DNA from: DATFEN01 sp035691285
GTDB lineage: Bacteria; Acidobacteriota; Vicinamibacteria; Fen-336
Length of the DNA stretch: 25,254 nt
Reading direction: 5' to 3'
Assembly: GCA_035691285.1 (NCBI GenBank)
Contig: DASSJI010000249.1
Location: 1 to 25,254, forward strand
Every line of letters begins with the position of its first letter. The first letter of the stretch is position 1. Shown here piece after piece: positions 16,883-24,019 of the stretch. Under the pieces are notes generated by a model. That model did no database searches. It worked only from the letters and a program-made list of their open reading frames with translations, and was not told the origin of the DNA. Position numbers and translations under genes: made by a program.

Positions 16883-17811
16883 CGAGTCTCGCCTCCACGA
16901 ACAGGGAGGGCAACGCGCCCGGCGGGAAGCTCTGGCCGCGGCTCGGAGCCTCGAGGGCCCGCGCGTCTTCATCCCTCATCGACATCGTCGTGTTTCTCGG
17001 CACGGCCGTCTCGAACCGCGAGGCCCTCGCGTGGGCGGCCGCAACTGCCGAGGAGCACGAGGCGCGGCTGATCGGCGTCTTCATCCCGGCCACCTTGGCG
17101 GCCAGCCGGCCGGAGATGTTCGCGCGCGGCGGCGCGCTCCGCGAAGTCATCGCCGCCGGGGAAGAGCGCCTCGCACGTGCGGAGGCCGAGGAGCGGGACC
17201 GCTTCGAGGCCGTGGCCCGCCGGCGCTCCCTTCGGTGGGAGTGGCGTCGGGCGGAGGGGCATTCCGTTGCTGAACTGGTATCCCACGCCAGGTACGGAGA
17301 CCTGGCCGTGGTGGTCCGCACCGATGCATCCGACAGGAGCGGCGCTCCGCCGGATCTGACGCAGCGGCTCGTGCTTACTTCCGGGCGGCCGGTCGTCGTG
17401 CTCCCCGGCTCCGCCGCGGCGATGGCACCCCGACGGATCGTGGTCGGCTGGAACGCCGGGCCTGAGGCGACGCGCGCCGTCGCGGGAGCGATGCCGCTGT
17501 TGACGCGGGCGGCGGCCGTGGAGGTCCTGGTGGTCCACCAGGGAGAGGACGGCGTATCGAGTCATGGACAGGAACCGGGGGCCGACCTTGCCCGGCACCT
17601 CGCACGCCACGGGGCGAGTGTCGGCGTGCGGCGACTGTGGGCCGCCCATGCGGACGTGGGCGCCGTCCTTCTGCACCGAGCCGCGGCGTTCGGAGCCGAC
17701 CTCGTCGTCATGGGGGCGTTCTCTCGCACGCCGCTGAGCGAGTGGCTGTTCGGCGGGGTCACGCGAACGGCCTTGGCCGATGCGACGCTGCCGGTGCTCA
17801 TGTGCCGCTGA
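16879..17811 (+). CDS. Tandem-domain universal stress protein
   Basis: A 310-residue protein with two UspA folds: residues ~35-172 (from IDIVVFLGTAVSNREALAWA) and ~180-310 (from RRIVVGWNAGPEATRAV). The second domain ends with GADLVVMGAFSRTPLSEWLFGGVTRTAL, close to the ATP-binding G-x2-G-x9-G-[ST] motif but with the second Gly replaced by Ser. The first domain lacks the motif. Universal stress proteins accumulate under growth arrest and energy or redox stress; the biochemical role here is unknown. The start overlaps the pagL stop (ATGA), and the downstream gene begins before its stop. Confidence 0.88.
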   Translation: MTSLASTNREGNAPGGKLWPRLGASRARASSSLIDIVVFLGTAVSNREALAWAAATAEEHEARLIGVFIPATLAASRPEMFARGGALREVIAAGEERLARAEAEERDRFEAVARRRSLRWEWRRAEGHSVAELVSHARYGDLAVVVRTDASDRSGAPPDLTQRLVLTSGRPVVVLPGSAAAMAPRRIVVGWNAGPEATRAVAGAMPLLTRAAAVEVLVVHQGEDGVSSHGQEPGADLARHLARHGASVGVRRLWAAHADVGAVLLHRAAAFGADLVVMGAFSRTPLSEWLFGGVTRTALADATLPVLMCR

Positions 17812-18137
17812 AGGCGAACGCGGGAACGAAGGCGTCGTGGAGGACGGACGTCCATGCGCACGGAGTCCAGGTTTCGGAGAGCCTTGCCGGCGTCATCGAC
17901 GACCGCCTGCAGGCTGCGCTGGCCGGACTCGAGTCGCGCGTCCATCGCGTCCATTTGAGGCTCTACGGCGGCCCTGGGTGGGCGAGCGGCTGCACCTGCT
18001 ACATCCGGGTGGATCTGTTGCCCAGCGGAGGGTTGGCGCGCGGCGACTCTGCAGCCGACGTGGACCAGGCCGTCGCCGTCGCTTCGGTCCGCGTCGGCGC
18101 AGCCGTGAGGGAGCTGTTTCGCGGGGGGTTGCGATGA
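17802..18137 (+). CDS. Ribosome hibernation promoting factor-like protein (HPF/RaiA family)
   Basis: A 111-residue protein with the beta-alpha-beta-beta-beta-alpha layout of short HPF/RaiA proteins: a first strand VHAHGVQVS, helix ESLAGVIDDRLQAALAGLESRV, then VHLRLYGGPGW, CTCYIRVDLLPSGG and helix AADVDQAVAVASVRVGAAVREL. Family members bind the small ribosomal subunit at the A and P sites and keep ribosomes inactive in stationary phase. There is no C-terminal dimerisation domain, so it would be the short type. The likely start is the GTG at 17802, overlapping the Usp stop; the ribosome-binding site is weak. The conserved basic residues of HPF are partly missing, so family membership is probable rather than certain. 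Confidence 0.68.
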   Translation: MPLKANAGTKASWRTDVHAHGVQVSESLAGVIDDRLQAALAGLESRVHRVHLRLYGGPGWASGCTCYIRVDLLPSGGLARGDSAADVDQAVAVASVRVGAAVRELFRGGLR

Positions 18138-18571
18138 TCACACGAGTCGAGACGCCGGCCGCCGGCCTGGCTGCCTGGATCACGGACCACGAGGTGAGCT
18201 GGGAGGTCGTGCCTGTTCTGGAGCAGGTCAAGGGCCGCGGCGTGGAGCAGACCGGCCAGGCCCTGAAGCTGTTCGCTCGCTTCGACGTGGCCGCCGGGGA
18301 AATCGAGCCTGTCGCGCGGCCCATCCACGAGCGCCTGCGCAGCCTGGCGATGGAGGCCGTCCAATCGCTCCCGGCGCACCTGCTGGTGCAGGTCGAGCCT
18401 CCCGGCCGGGCCGTCGTGTCCCCTGGAACCCCGTTCGTCGTCGAGGTGCAGCTCACGCTCGTGGCATCTGTGCCACATCCAGACAGCCTTCTCCCGCCCG
18501 TCGAGGTTCGTCGCCTGGTCTCCCTGTTGGAGAAGAAGCTGAGCTCCATGGGGCTCAAGAAGCGGGGCTGA
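18134..18571 (+). CDS. Protein of unknown function in the stress operon
   Basis: A 145-residue protein I do not recognise. It has no signal peptide or membrane segment. The first part (~1-55) contains a helical region. The middle reads like a beta-rich domain (AHLLVQVEPPG, TPFVVEVQLTLVASV). The C-terminal end is a basic helix (VRRLVSLLEKKLSSMGLKKRG). The ATG at 18134 overlaps the HPF stop (ATGA), and its TGA stop is 3 bases before the next start, so it is firmly part of the operon. Codon bias is like its neighbours. Its place between the hibernation factor and the carrier suggests a cytoplasmic partner of one of them (inference). Confidence 0.75.
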   Translation: MITRVETPAAGLAAWITDHEVSWEVVPVLEQVKGRGVEQTGQALKLFARFDVAAGEIEPVARPIHERLRSLAMEAVQSLPAHLLVQVEPPGRAVVSPGTPFVVEVQLTLVASVPHPDSLLPPVEVRRLVSLLEKKLSSMGLKKRG

Positions 18572-18574
18572 ATC

Positions 18575-19948
18575 GTGGAGCCACGTAGACAGATGATCTC
18601 GGTCGCACCGAGGACTGGCGCGGCGTCTCAGCGCATCCTGGCGTCGGTGCTGCGACCGTTCTCCAGGGTTCGCCCGGACGAGGCCGTGGTCGTGGCGCTG
18701 ATGGCGCTGGCCGCCTTCCTGTTGCTGACGGCGTACTACCTGCTCAAGACCGTCCGCGAACCCTTGATCCTGCTCCAGGGGGGAGCGGAGGTGAAGCTCT
18801 ACGCGCGCGCGAGCCAGACCGTGATCATGCTCGGCGTCGTTCACGTCTACGGTGAGCTCGCGCGCCGCTTTGGGCGCAGGCAGCTGCTCACCCTGGTCTT
18901 CCTGTTCTTCAGCTCGAACCTGTTGGTCTTCTGGATCCTGGCGGGAACGCAGCTGCAGATCGGGCTGGCCTTCTTCCTCTGGGTCGGGGTGTTCAGCTAC
19001 ACGGTGGTCGCCCAGTTCTGGGCGCTGGCGGCCGACATCTATACGGACGAACAGGGAACGCGACTGTTCCCCATCATCGGCGGGGGCAGTTCCGTCGGCG
19101 CCGTGGCCGGCGCGTGGCTCGCGCGCTCGCTGGTGCGGCTCGGCACCCAGGTACTGATGGGCGCCGCGATCGTGATCTTGCTCGCGTGCGTGGCGCTCAT
19201 CAGCTGGGTCCAGCGCCGCGCGGCGGCGCCCCGGCGTGCCGAACGGTCGTCAGCGGCTCACGAGGCGCCGCTGTCGCAGCGGGGGGCGATCGAGCTTCTG
19301 ATTCACGACAGGTATCTGCTGCTGATCGCGGGCATGGTCGTCCTCCTGAACTGGGTCAACAGCTCCGGCGAATACCTTCTCGACCGGGTCCTGCTTGGCG
19401 TCGCCGCGCAGGCCAGCGCGGCGGGTGGCTCGGCGCAGGCTCTCATCGGAGGATTCAAGGCGGACTACTTCGCCTGGTACAACCTGCTGGGGATGGGCCT
19501 CCAGCTTCTTGTCGTCTCGCGCATCCTTCGAGTCGTGGGAGTCCGCAAGGCGCTTTCCATTCTGCCGGCCTTCGCGCTGGTCGCCTACGGCGCAGCGGCG
19601 AGGCTCCCGATCCTGGCGGTCGTCCGCCTGGTCAAGATCGGCGAGAACGCGCTCCAGTACTCCCTTCAGGACACGACCCGTCACGCCCTGTTCCTCGTCG
19701 CCTCCCGCGCGGAGAAGTTCGTCGGCAAGACCGCGGTGGACACGGTCGCGGTGCGCATCGGCGCGATCATGTCGACCCTGATGGTCATTGTGGGCACCCG
19801 CCTGGGTTGGTCCACGACCACGTTTGCGGCGATCAACGTGGGGCTCGCGATGATCTGGCTCGGCTTCGTCGTCGCGATCGGCCGTGAACACCGGCTGCGG
19901 AGCGTGGAGCAGGGGGCTCCCTGCCGCGGTGCAGGAGTCGCGGCGTGA
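18575..19948 (+). CDS. ATP/ADP-translocase-like (NTT/Npt) membrane carrier
   Basis: The 457-residue protein has about 12 membrane helices. The N-terminal VRPDE, YYLLKTVREPLIL and the central IYTDEQGTRLFPIIGGGSSVGAVAGAWLA are characteristic of the NTT/Npt1-Npt2 nucleotide carrier family. It is about the size of rickettsial Tlc proteins and lacks the HEAT tail found in the other carrier (7570-10248). The substrate in free-living bacteria is unproven. The start is the GTG at 18575, 3 bases after the previous stop; an ATG six codons downstream (18593) is possible. The 3' end overlaps the rsbW-like start by 4 bases. Two such carriers under the same type of promoter is notable. Confidence 0.85.
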   Translation: MEPRRQMISVAPRTGAASQRILASVLRPFSRVRPDEAVVVALMALAAFLLLTAYYLLKTVREPLILLQGGAEVKLYARASQTVIMLGVVHVYGELARRFGRRQLLTLVFLFFSSNLLVFWILAGTQLQIGLAFFLWVGVFSYTVVAQFWALAADIYTDEQGTRLFPIIGGGSSVGAVAGAWLARSLVRLGTQVLMGAAIVILLACVALISWVQRRAAAPRRAERSSAAHEAPLSQRGAIELLIHDRYLLLIAGMVVLLNWVNSSGEYLLDRVLLGVAAQASAAGGSAQALIGGFKADYFAWYNLLGMGLQLLVVSRILRVVGVRKALSILPAFALVAYGAAARLPILAVVRLVKIGENALQYSLQDTTRHALFLVASRAEKFVGKTAVDTVAVRIGAIMSTLMVIVGTRLGWSTTTFAAINVGLAMIWLGFVVAIGREHRLRSVEQGAPCRGAGVAA

Positions 19949-20421
19949 CGGACGCACGCGGAGCACACGCCCTCAGCATCGACGTCCCCAGCGCCGTCTG
20001 GGTGATCGATGCCATCGACGCATTCGTGGGCGCTGCAGCCACGTCTGCGGGACTCGGCGCGGACTCGGTGCAGGATGTCCAGGTGGCCGTCCACGAAGCC
20101 GTCCTGAATGCCCTGGTGCACGGCAACAGACAGGACGAGGCCCGGCGGATCAACCTCCGAGTGTCGATGGGTGTCGAGGGCCTCGAAGTCGACGTGCAGG
20201 ACCAGGGACAGGGCTTCGACGCCAGTGCCGTTCCCGACCCCCGGGCCGCACAGAACGTGGGCAGGTCCTCTGGCAGAGGGATCTTCTTCATGCGCGCGCT
20301 GATGGACGGCGTCGCCTTCCTCCCGCGTGCGGGCGGTGGCACCCATGTGAGGATGTTGAAGCGCCGAACTCTGTCCTCACTCCGAAGGCTAAGCACCAAG
20401 ACGGCGGTCGTCGTGGCCTAG
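19945..20421 (+). CDS. RsbW-like anti-sigma-factor serine kinase (HATPase_c_2)
   Basis: A 158-residue single-domain GHKL ATPase. The N box is VHEAVLNALVHGN (49-61), the G1 box VQDQGQGFD (84-92) and the G2 region SSGRGIFFMRALMDGV (108-123). This order and size are those of RsbW/SpoIIAB, which bind a sigma factor or phosphorylate a STAS antagonist. Neither a sigma factor nor a PP2C phosphatase is encoded nearby; the only STAS protein in the window (12599) lacks the target Ser. The GTG start at 19945 overlaps the carrier stop (GTGA), with AGGAG 7 bases before it. It is the last gene of the operon. Confidence 0.88.
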   Translation: MTDARGAHALSIDVPSAVWVIDAIDAFVGAAATSAGLGADSVQDVQVAVHEAVLNALVHGNRQDEARRINLRVSMGVEGLEVDVQDQGQGFDASAVPDPRAAQNVGRSSGRGIFFMRALMDGVAFLPRAGGGTHVRMLKRRTLSSLRRLSTKTAVVVA

Positions 20422-20655
20422 AGGGGAACCTTACGCTCCTGGTGAGCATCCAACGGCCTGCCGGCCGCCAGCGTGGCTTGGCGCACGTAGACGAGTCGCT
20501 CCGTCATCGGAAGGACCGCGCGACTGTCTTGCTCCCACCCTGCTACCACAACACCCGATTTCGGCAGGTTTCACTGCGTCCCGCGCTTGAGCCGGATCGT
20601 GTTCTATGAGGCGTTTAGATCGGCGAGCGTGTCGTCGGACGCCTCCACTTTCGCC
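20422..20655. other. Intergenic stretch before the tRNA fragment
   Basis: No believable gene, terminator or sigma-54 motif is seen. Around 20530-20575 the composition is more AT-rich than in the neighbouring genes. The 5' half expected for a complete tRNA-Ser (acceptor strand GGAGAGG and D arm) is absent from the 35 bases before 20656. Confidence 0.4.
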
Positions 20656-20717
<62 letters not shown>

Positions 20718-20759
20718 AGACTGGCCATTCGTCGGAGCGCTTCGCGCGAGAGCCGACGT

Positions 20760-21113
20760 CTACCGCCGACGCGGCTGCCGCGCGTAGCGCCAGCGGCTGC
20801 GCGCCACGGCGGCAAGCAGGGGCGAGCCGGAGCGCTCGGCGATCTCCGCGCGCGTGAACGGGAAGATGTCGAGGCCGACAGGGAAGGCGCCGGGGAGGTA
20901 GGCCACGGCGCGCTCTCGCACAGGGCGGTCAGCGTGGCTCAGCACCAGGAAGACGTCCAGATCGCTTCCGGGAGACCAGTTGCCCGCTTCGAACGAGCCG
21001 AACACGACGACTTCCTCGATCTCCTCGTGCTGCTCGAGGAGCTGCTCCGCCCAGGCGTCGACGGCGCGCCGCAGCGCCCTCAGGTCAACCGATTTGACGA
21101 CGACAGTGCTCAA
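20760..21113 (-). CDS. Minimal nucleotidyltransferase (MntA-like) of an MNT/HEPN pair
   Basis: A 117-residue protein with the pol-beta nucleotidyltransferase motif G39-S40-x10-D51-x-D53 (VVFGSFEAGNWSPGSDLDVFLV). Proteins of this size paired with HEPN proteins form toxin-antitoxin-like modules in which the transferase (MntA) AMPylates and neutralises the HEPN ribonuclease. The start is the TTG at 21113, inside the 3' end of the HEPN gene (29-base overlap). The third acidic residue is probably D77 in the VGLDIF strand. It lies 43 bases from the tRNA fragment, a usual place for accessory modules. Confidence 0.8.
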   Translation of the reverse strand: MSTVVVKSVDLRALRRAVDAWAEQLLEQHEEIEEVVVFGSFEAGNWSPGSDLDVFLVLSHADRPVRERAVAYLPGAFPVGLDIFPFTRAEIAERSGSPLLAAVARSRWRYARQPRRR

Positions 21114-21423
21114 GGATCGCCTCGGCGGCCGCGATGGCCTGGTCGGCCTCGCGAGCCGTGTAGAGCTCGGTCGGCGCCCCCCGCTCGAACCCGTTCGGAT
21201 AGCGGGTGGGGACGTAGTGCTTGTCCAGCTCCTTGGCCCGGTCGACCAGCTCGGCGCCGGGCCGCTGCGGCTCCGGCAGCGCCGCCAGCAGTTGGCTCAA
21301 CTTCTCGGCGGCCTGGTGCGAGGCGAACGCGGACCAGTCGAACTCGCTGTTCCCCCTGGCGTTCCGCGCGTGACGCAGATCCGAGACGGCCTGCGTCATC
21401 CAGTCCCGAGACCTCTCGGCCAT
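21085..21423 (-). CDS. HEPN-domain protein, putative ribonuclease toxin partner
   Basis: A 112-residue helical protein of the HEPN family (PF05168 type). The conserved block RAKELDKHYVPTRYPNG includes the R-x6-H pair (R62, H69), comparable with the R-x4-6-H catalytic motif of HEPN ribonucleases, followed by the family's YPNG and a final helix. The ATG at 21423 is chosen because the family begins with a short MAERSRDWM-type helix; no strong ribosome-binding site is visible. It is first in a two-gene unit with the nucleotidyltransferase and is divergent from the flavin reductase gene. Confidence 0.8.
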   Translation of the reverse strand: MAERSRDWMTQAVSDLRHARNARGNSEFDWSAFASHQAAEKLSQLLAALPEPQRPGAELVDRAKELDKHYVPTRYPNGFERGAPTELYTAREADQAIAAAEAILEHCRRQIG

Positions 21424-21457
21424 CCGCGAGGATCGTAGCACGTGCGCTTCGGGGGCC

Positions 21458-21492
21458 GGCTCGCTGAGGACCGACGCGCGCGTCGGCGAGCC
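21458..21492. promoter_or_regulatory. Nested palindrome in a 97-bp divergent region
   Basis: A perfect 16-bp palindrome (CCGACGCGCGCGTCGG, 21471-21486) is flanked by GGCTCG (21458-21463) and CGAGCC (21487-21492). TACAAT, a sigma-70 -10-like hexamer, follows at 21496-21501. The placement suggests an operator controlling the reductase gene, the HEPN/MNT pair, or both. Confidence 0.45.
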
Positions 21493-21520
21493 TCGTACAA
21501 TCCCGCCGGAGGCCTGAGAG

Positions 21521-22900
21521 ATGTCCGAGAGCTTCGAGGCGATCGTGATCGGGACCGGCCAGGCCGGCCCGTCGCTGGCGGTCCGGCTGGCCGGGGCCGG
21601 GATGAAGGTGGCGATCATCGAACGCGGGAGGTTCGGTGGAACCTGTGTCAACACGGGCTGCATCCCGACCAAGACGCTGGTCGCCAGCGCGCACGCGGCA
21701 CATATGGCTCGGCGTGCCGGAGACTTCGGTGTCGAGATCGACGGCGCGATCCGCGTCGACATGAGGGCGGTGAAGGCGCGGAAGGACGCGATCGCGGGCG
21801 CGTCCGAGAAGGGCGTCGAGAGCTGGCTGAGGGGGACGGACAACGTCACCGTCGTCGAGGGTCACGCGCGCTTCGTGGCGCCCCACGAGGTCGACGTCGC
21901 CGGTCGGCGTCTGAGGGCCGATCGGATCTTCGTCAACGTGGGGGCGCGTGCCCGAGCGCCGGACCTGCCGGGGATCCAGGAAGTTCCCTACCTCACGAAC
22001 TCCAGCATCATGGAGCTCGACGCTCTGCCCGAGCACCTCGTCGTCATCGGTGGAAGCTACGTGGGTCTCGAGTTCGCCCAGATGTACCGGCGCTTCGGCA
22101 GCCGTGTCACCGTCGTCGAGATGGCGCCGCGCCTCATCGGTCGCGAGGACGTCGACGTCTCGGACGCGGTCAAGGCGATCCTGGAGGCGGAGGGGGTCAC
22201 GGTCCGCGTGGGCGCCGAGTGCGTGGCCCTGGAAAGGCGCGGCAGCGGCGTGGCCGTGAGCGTGCGCTGCGGGGAGGGCGAGCCCGAAGTCGTCGGCTCC
22301 CACCTGCTGCTCGCGACGGGACGCGTCCCGAACACCGGAGACCTTGGTCTCGAGGCGGCCGGCGTCCAGGTGGATGACCGCGGCACCATCCCGGTCGACG
22401 ACGAGCTGCGGACCAACGTCGAGGGCATCTGGGCCCTCGGGGAGTGCAACGGCCGTGGCGCCTTCACCCACACCGCGTACAACGACTACGAGATCGTGGC
22501 GGCGAACCTGCTCGACGGCGATCCGCGGCGCGTCACGGACCGGATCGTGACTTACGGGCTCTTCATCGATCCTCCGCTCGGCCGCGCCGGGCTGACCGAG
22601 GACGAGGTACGTCGCTCGGGCCGGCGGGCGCTCGTGGCGCGTCGGCCCATGTCCCGGGTGGCGCGAGCCAAGGAGAAGGGCGAGACCCAGGGCTTCATGA
22701 AGGTGATCGTCGATGCGGCCACGAAGCGCATCCTCGGCGCCGTCGTCCTCGGCGTCGGCGGCGACGAGATCATCCATTCGATCCTCGACGTCATGTACGC
22801 CGACGCCCGTTACACCACGATACAGCGGGCGGTCCACATCCACCCGACCGTCAGCGAGCTGATTCCCACGATGCTGTCCGAGCTGAAGCCGCTCGACTGA
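21521..22900 (+). CDS. MerA/RclA-like FAD-dependent pyridine nucleotide-disulfide oxidoreductase
   Basis: A 459-residue enzyme of the class I disulfide oxidoreductase family. It has the FAD-binding GTGQAG (11-16), the redox-active pair in GGTCVNTGCIPTK (C42, C47), a second Rossmann site VIGGSYVGLEFAQM, the ATGRVPN motif, and the C-terminal HIHPTVSE active-site base (H441, E446). It lacks the N-terminal metal-binding domain and the C-terminal vicinal cysteines of mercuric reductase, so reduction of Hg(II) is doubtful. RclA-type copper or reactive-chlorine protection or another quinone or metal reduction is as likely. The ATG at 21521 follows GGAGG with suitable spacing. Confidence 0.88.
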   Translation: MSESFEAIVIGTGQAGPSLAVRLAGAGMKVAIIERGRFGGTCVNTGCIPTKTLVASAHAAHMARRAGDFGVEIDGAIRVDMRAVKARKDAIAGASEKGVESWLRGTDNVTVVEGHARFVAPHEVDVAGRRLRADRIFVNVGARARAPDLPGIQEVPYLTNSSIMELDALPEHLVVIGGSYVGLEFAQMYRRFGSRVTVVEMAPRLIGREDVDVSDAVKAILEAEGVTVRVGAECVALERRGSGVAVSVRCGEGEPEVVGSHLLLATGRVPNTGDLGLEAAGVQVDDRGTIPVDDELRTNVEGIWALGECNGRGAFTHTAYNDYEIVAANLLDGDPRRVTDRIVTYGLFIDPPLGRAGLTEDEVRRSGRRALVARRPMSRVARAKEKGETQGFMKVIVDAATKRILGAVVLGVGGDEIIHSILDVMYADARYTTIQRAVHIHPTVSELIPTMLSELKPLD

Positions 22901-22935
22901 CGCCGAGCGGATCCGACCGCTGTACCCTTGAGGCC

Positions 22936-24015
22936 ATGGAGCCGCGAAGCCACGTGGCCCGCCAGCTGCGCGACCAGGCGCGATCCTGCGCCGAGATGGG
23001 CTCGCCTCTCTACGCGCACCTGCTGGTGAAGGCGGCCACGGACGTCGAGGCGAGCGGACCCTGTTGGGAGGTCCTCTCCCGCCATGTCGCGCCCGGACGA
23101 GGGGATGCTGTGGCACTGCGCTTCCTGGCCGCGGTGCATCGGCTCGTGCTGTCGGGGCGCGCCCCCGGCCTCGCGCGCCGGTATCCGAGCGCGGGCGGCC
23201 GGCCCGATGAACGTGTCTGGCAAGAGTTCCGCGGCCTGGTCGAGGCCGAGCCGGACGCTCTGCGCGCTCTGACCGCACGGCCGTGCCAGACGAACGAAGT
23301 GGGCCGCGCGGCGCCCTTGATGTTCGGCTTCTTGGCAGTTGCCGCGGAGTGGGGCCTGCCCTTGCGCGTGCTCGAGCTGGGCGCCAGCGCCGGCTTGAAC
23401 CTCCGCTTCGACCATTTTCGATACGGCCTTGACACGGTGAACTGGGGCGACCCAAAGAGCCCGGTGGACCTGACCGGCCTGTGGCGAGAGGCGCCGCCGG
23501 ACCTGGCCGCTTCGCTCGTCGTTGCCGCGCGCCGGGGCTGCGACCGCAATGCGCTCGATCCCTCCGACCACGAGTCGCGGCTCACCCTCCGCTCGTCCGT
23601 GTGGGCCGATCAGACGGAGCGCCTCGCGCGCCTGGAGGGTGCCCTGGAGCTGGCCGCGCGCATCCCGGCCGTCGTCGACGCCGTCGCGATCTCCGACTGG
23701 CTGCCCGAGCAGCTCGCTTCCACTCATCGGGGCCTCGCGACCGTCGTCTACCATTCCGTGGTCGTGGAGTACCTGCCCGAGGAGGCGCAACGAGACCTTG
23801 CGGCGACCTTGGCGGCGGCAGGCTCGCGGGCGACGCCGGAGGCGCCCCTCGGGTGGCTGCGCCTGGAGCCGATCTCGGGCGAGCGCCACCACGGCGTCAC
23901 GCTCACGACATGGCCCGGAGGCCGCGAGCGCCTGCTGGCATTCTCGGGCGCGCATGGCGCCGACGTCGCGACGCCGGGTCCCCTTGGAAGTTTCGGCGGG
24001 TCGCTACTATGCTGA
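22936..24015 (+). CDS. DUF2332 family protein
   Basis: A 359-residue soluble protein of the DUF2332 family, which has no assigned function. Typical features are the N-terminal helical part, the PCQTNEVGRAAPLMFGF stretch and VLELGASAGLNLRFDHF at about 146-162. The latter resembles motif I of SAM-dependent methyltransferases. The ATG at 22936 is preceded by GAGG. The gene follows the reductase after 35 bases and precedes the lipoprotein gene by 4 bases, so the three could be cotranscribed. Confidence 0.82.
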   Translation: MEPRSHVARQLRDQARSCAEMGSPLYAHLLVKAATDVEASGPCWEVLSRHVAPGRGDAVALRFLAAVHRLVLSGRAPGLARRYPSAGGRPDERVWQEFRGLVEAEPDALRALTARPCQTNEVGRAAPLMFGFLAVAAEWGLPLRVLELGASAGLNLRFDHFRYGLDTVNWGDPKSPVDLTGLWREAPPDLAASLVVAARRGCDRNALDPSDHESRLTLRSSVWADQTERLARLEGALELAARIPAVVDAVAISDWLPEQLASTHRGLATVVYHSVVVEYLPEEAQRDLAATLAAAGSRATPEAPLGWLRLEPISGERHHGVTLTTWPGGRERLLAFSGAHGADVATPGPLGSFGGSLLC

Positions 24016-24019
24016 GTCC

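Noticed and set aside
21110..23455. 781-codon minus-strand frame opposite the flavin reductase and DUF2332 genes
   Set aside because: Low-complexity composition and antisense to genes with clear family motifs.
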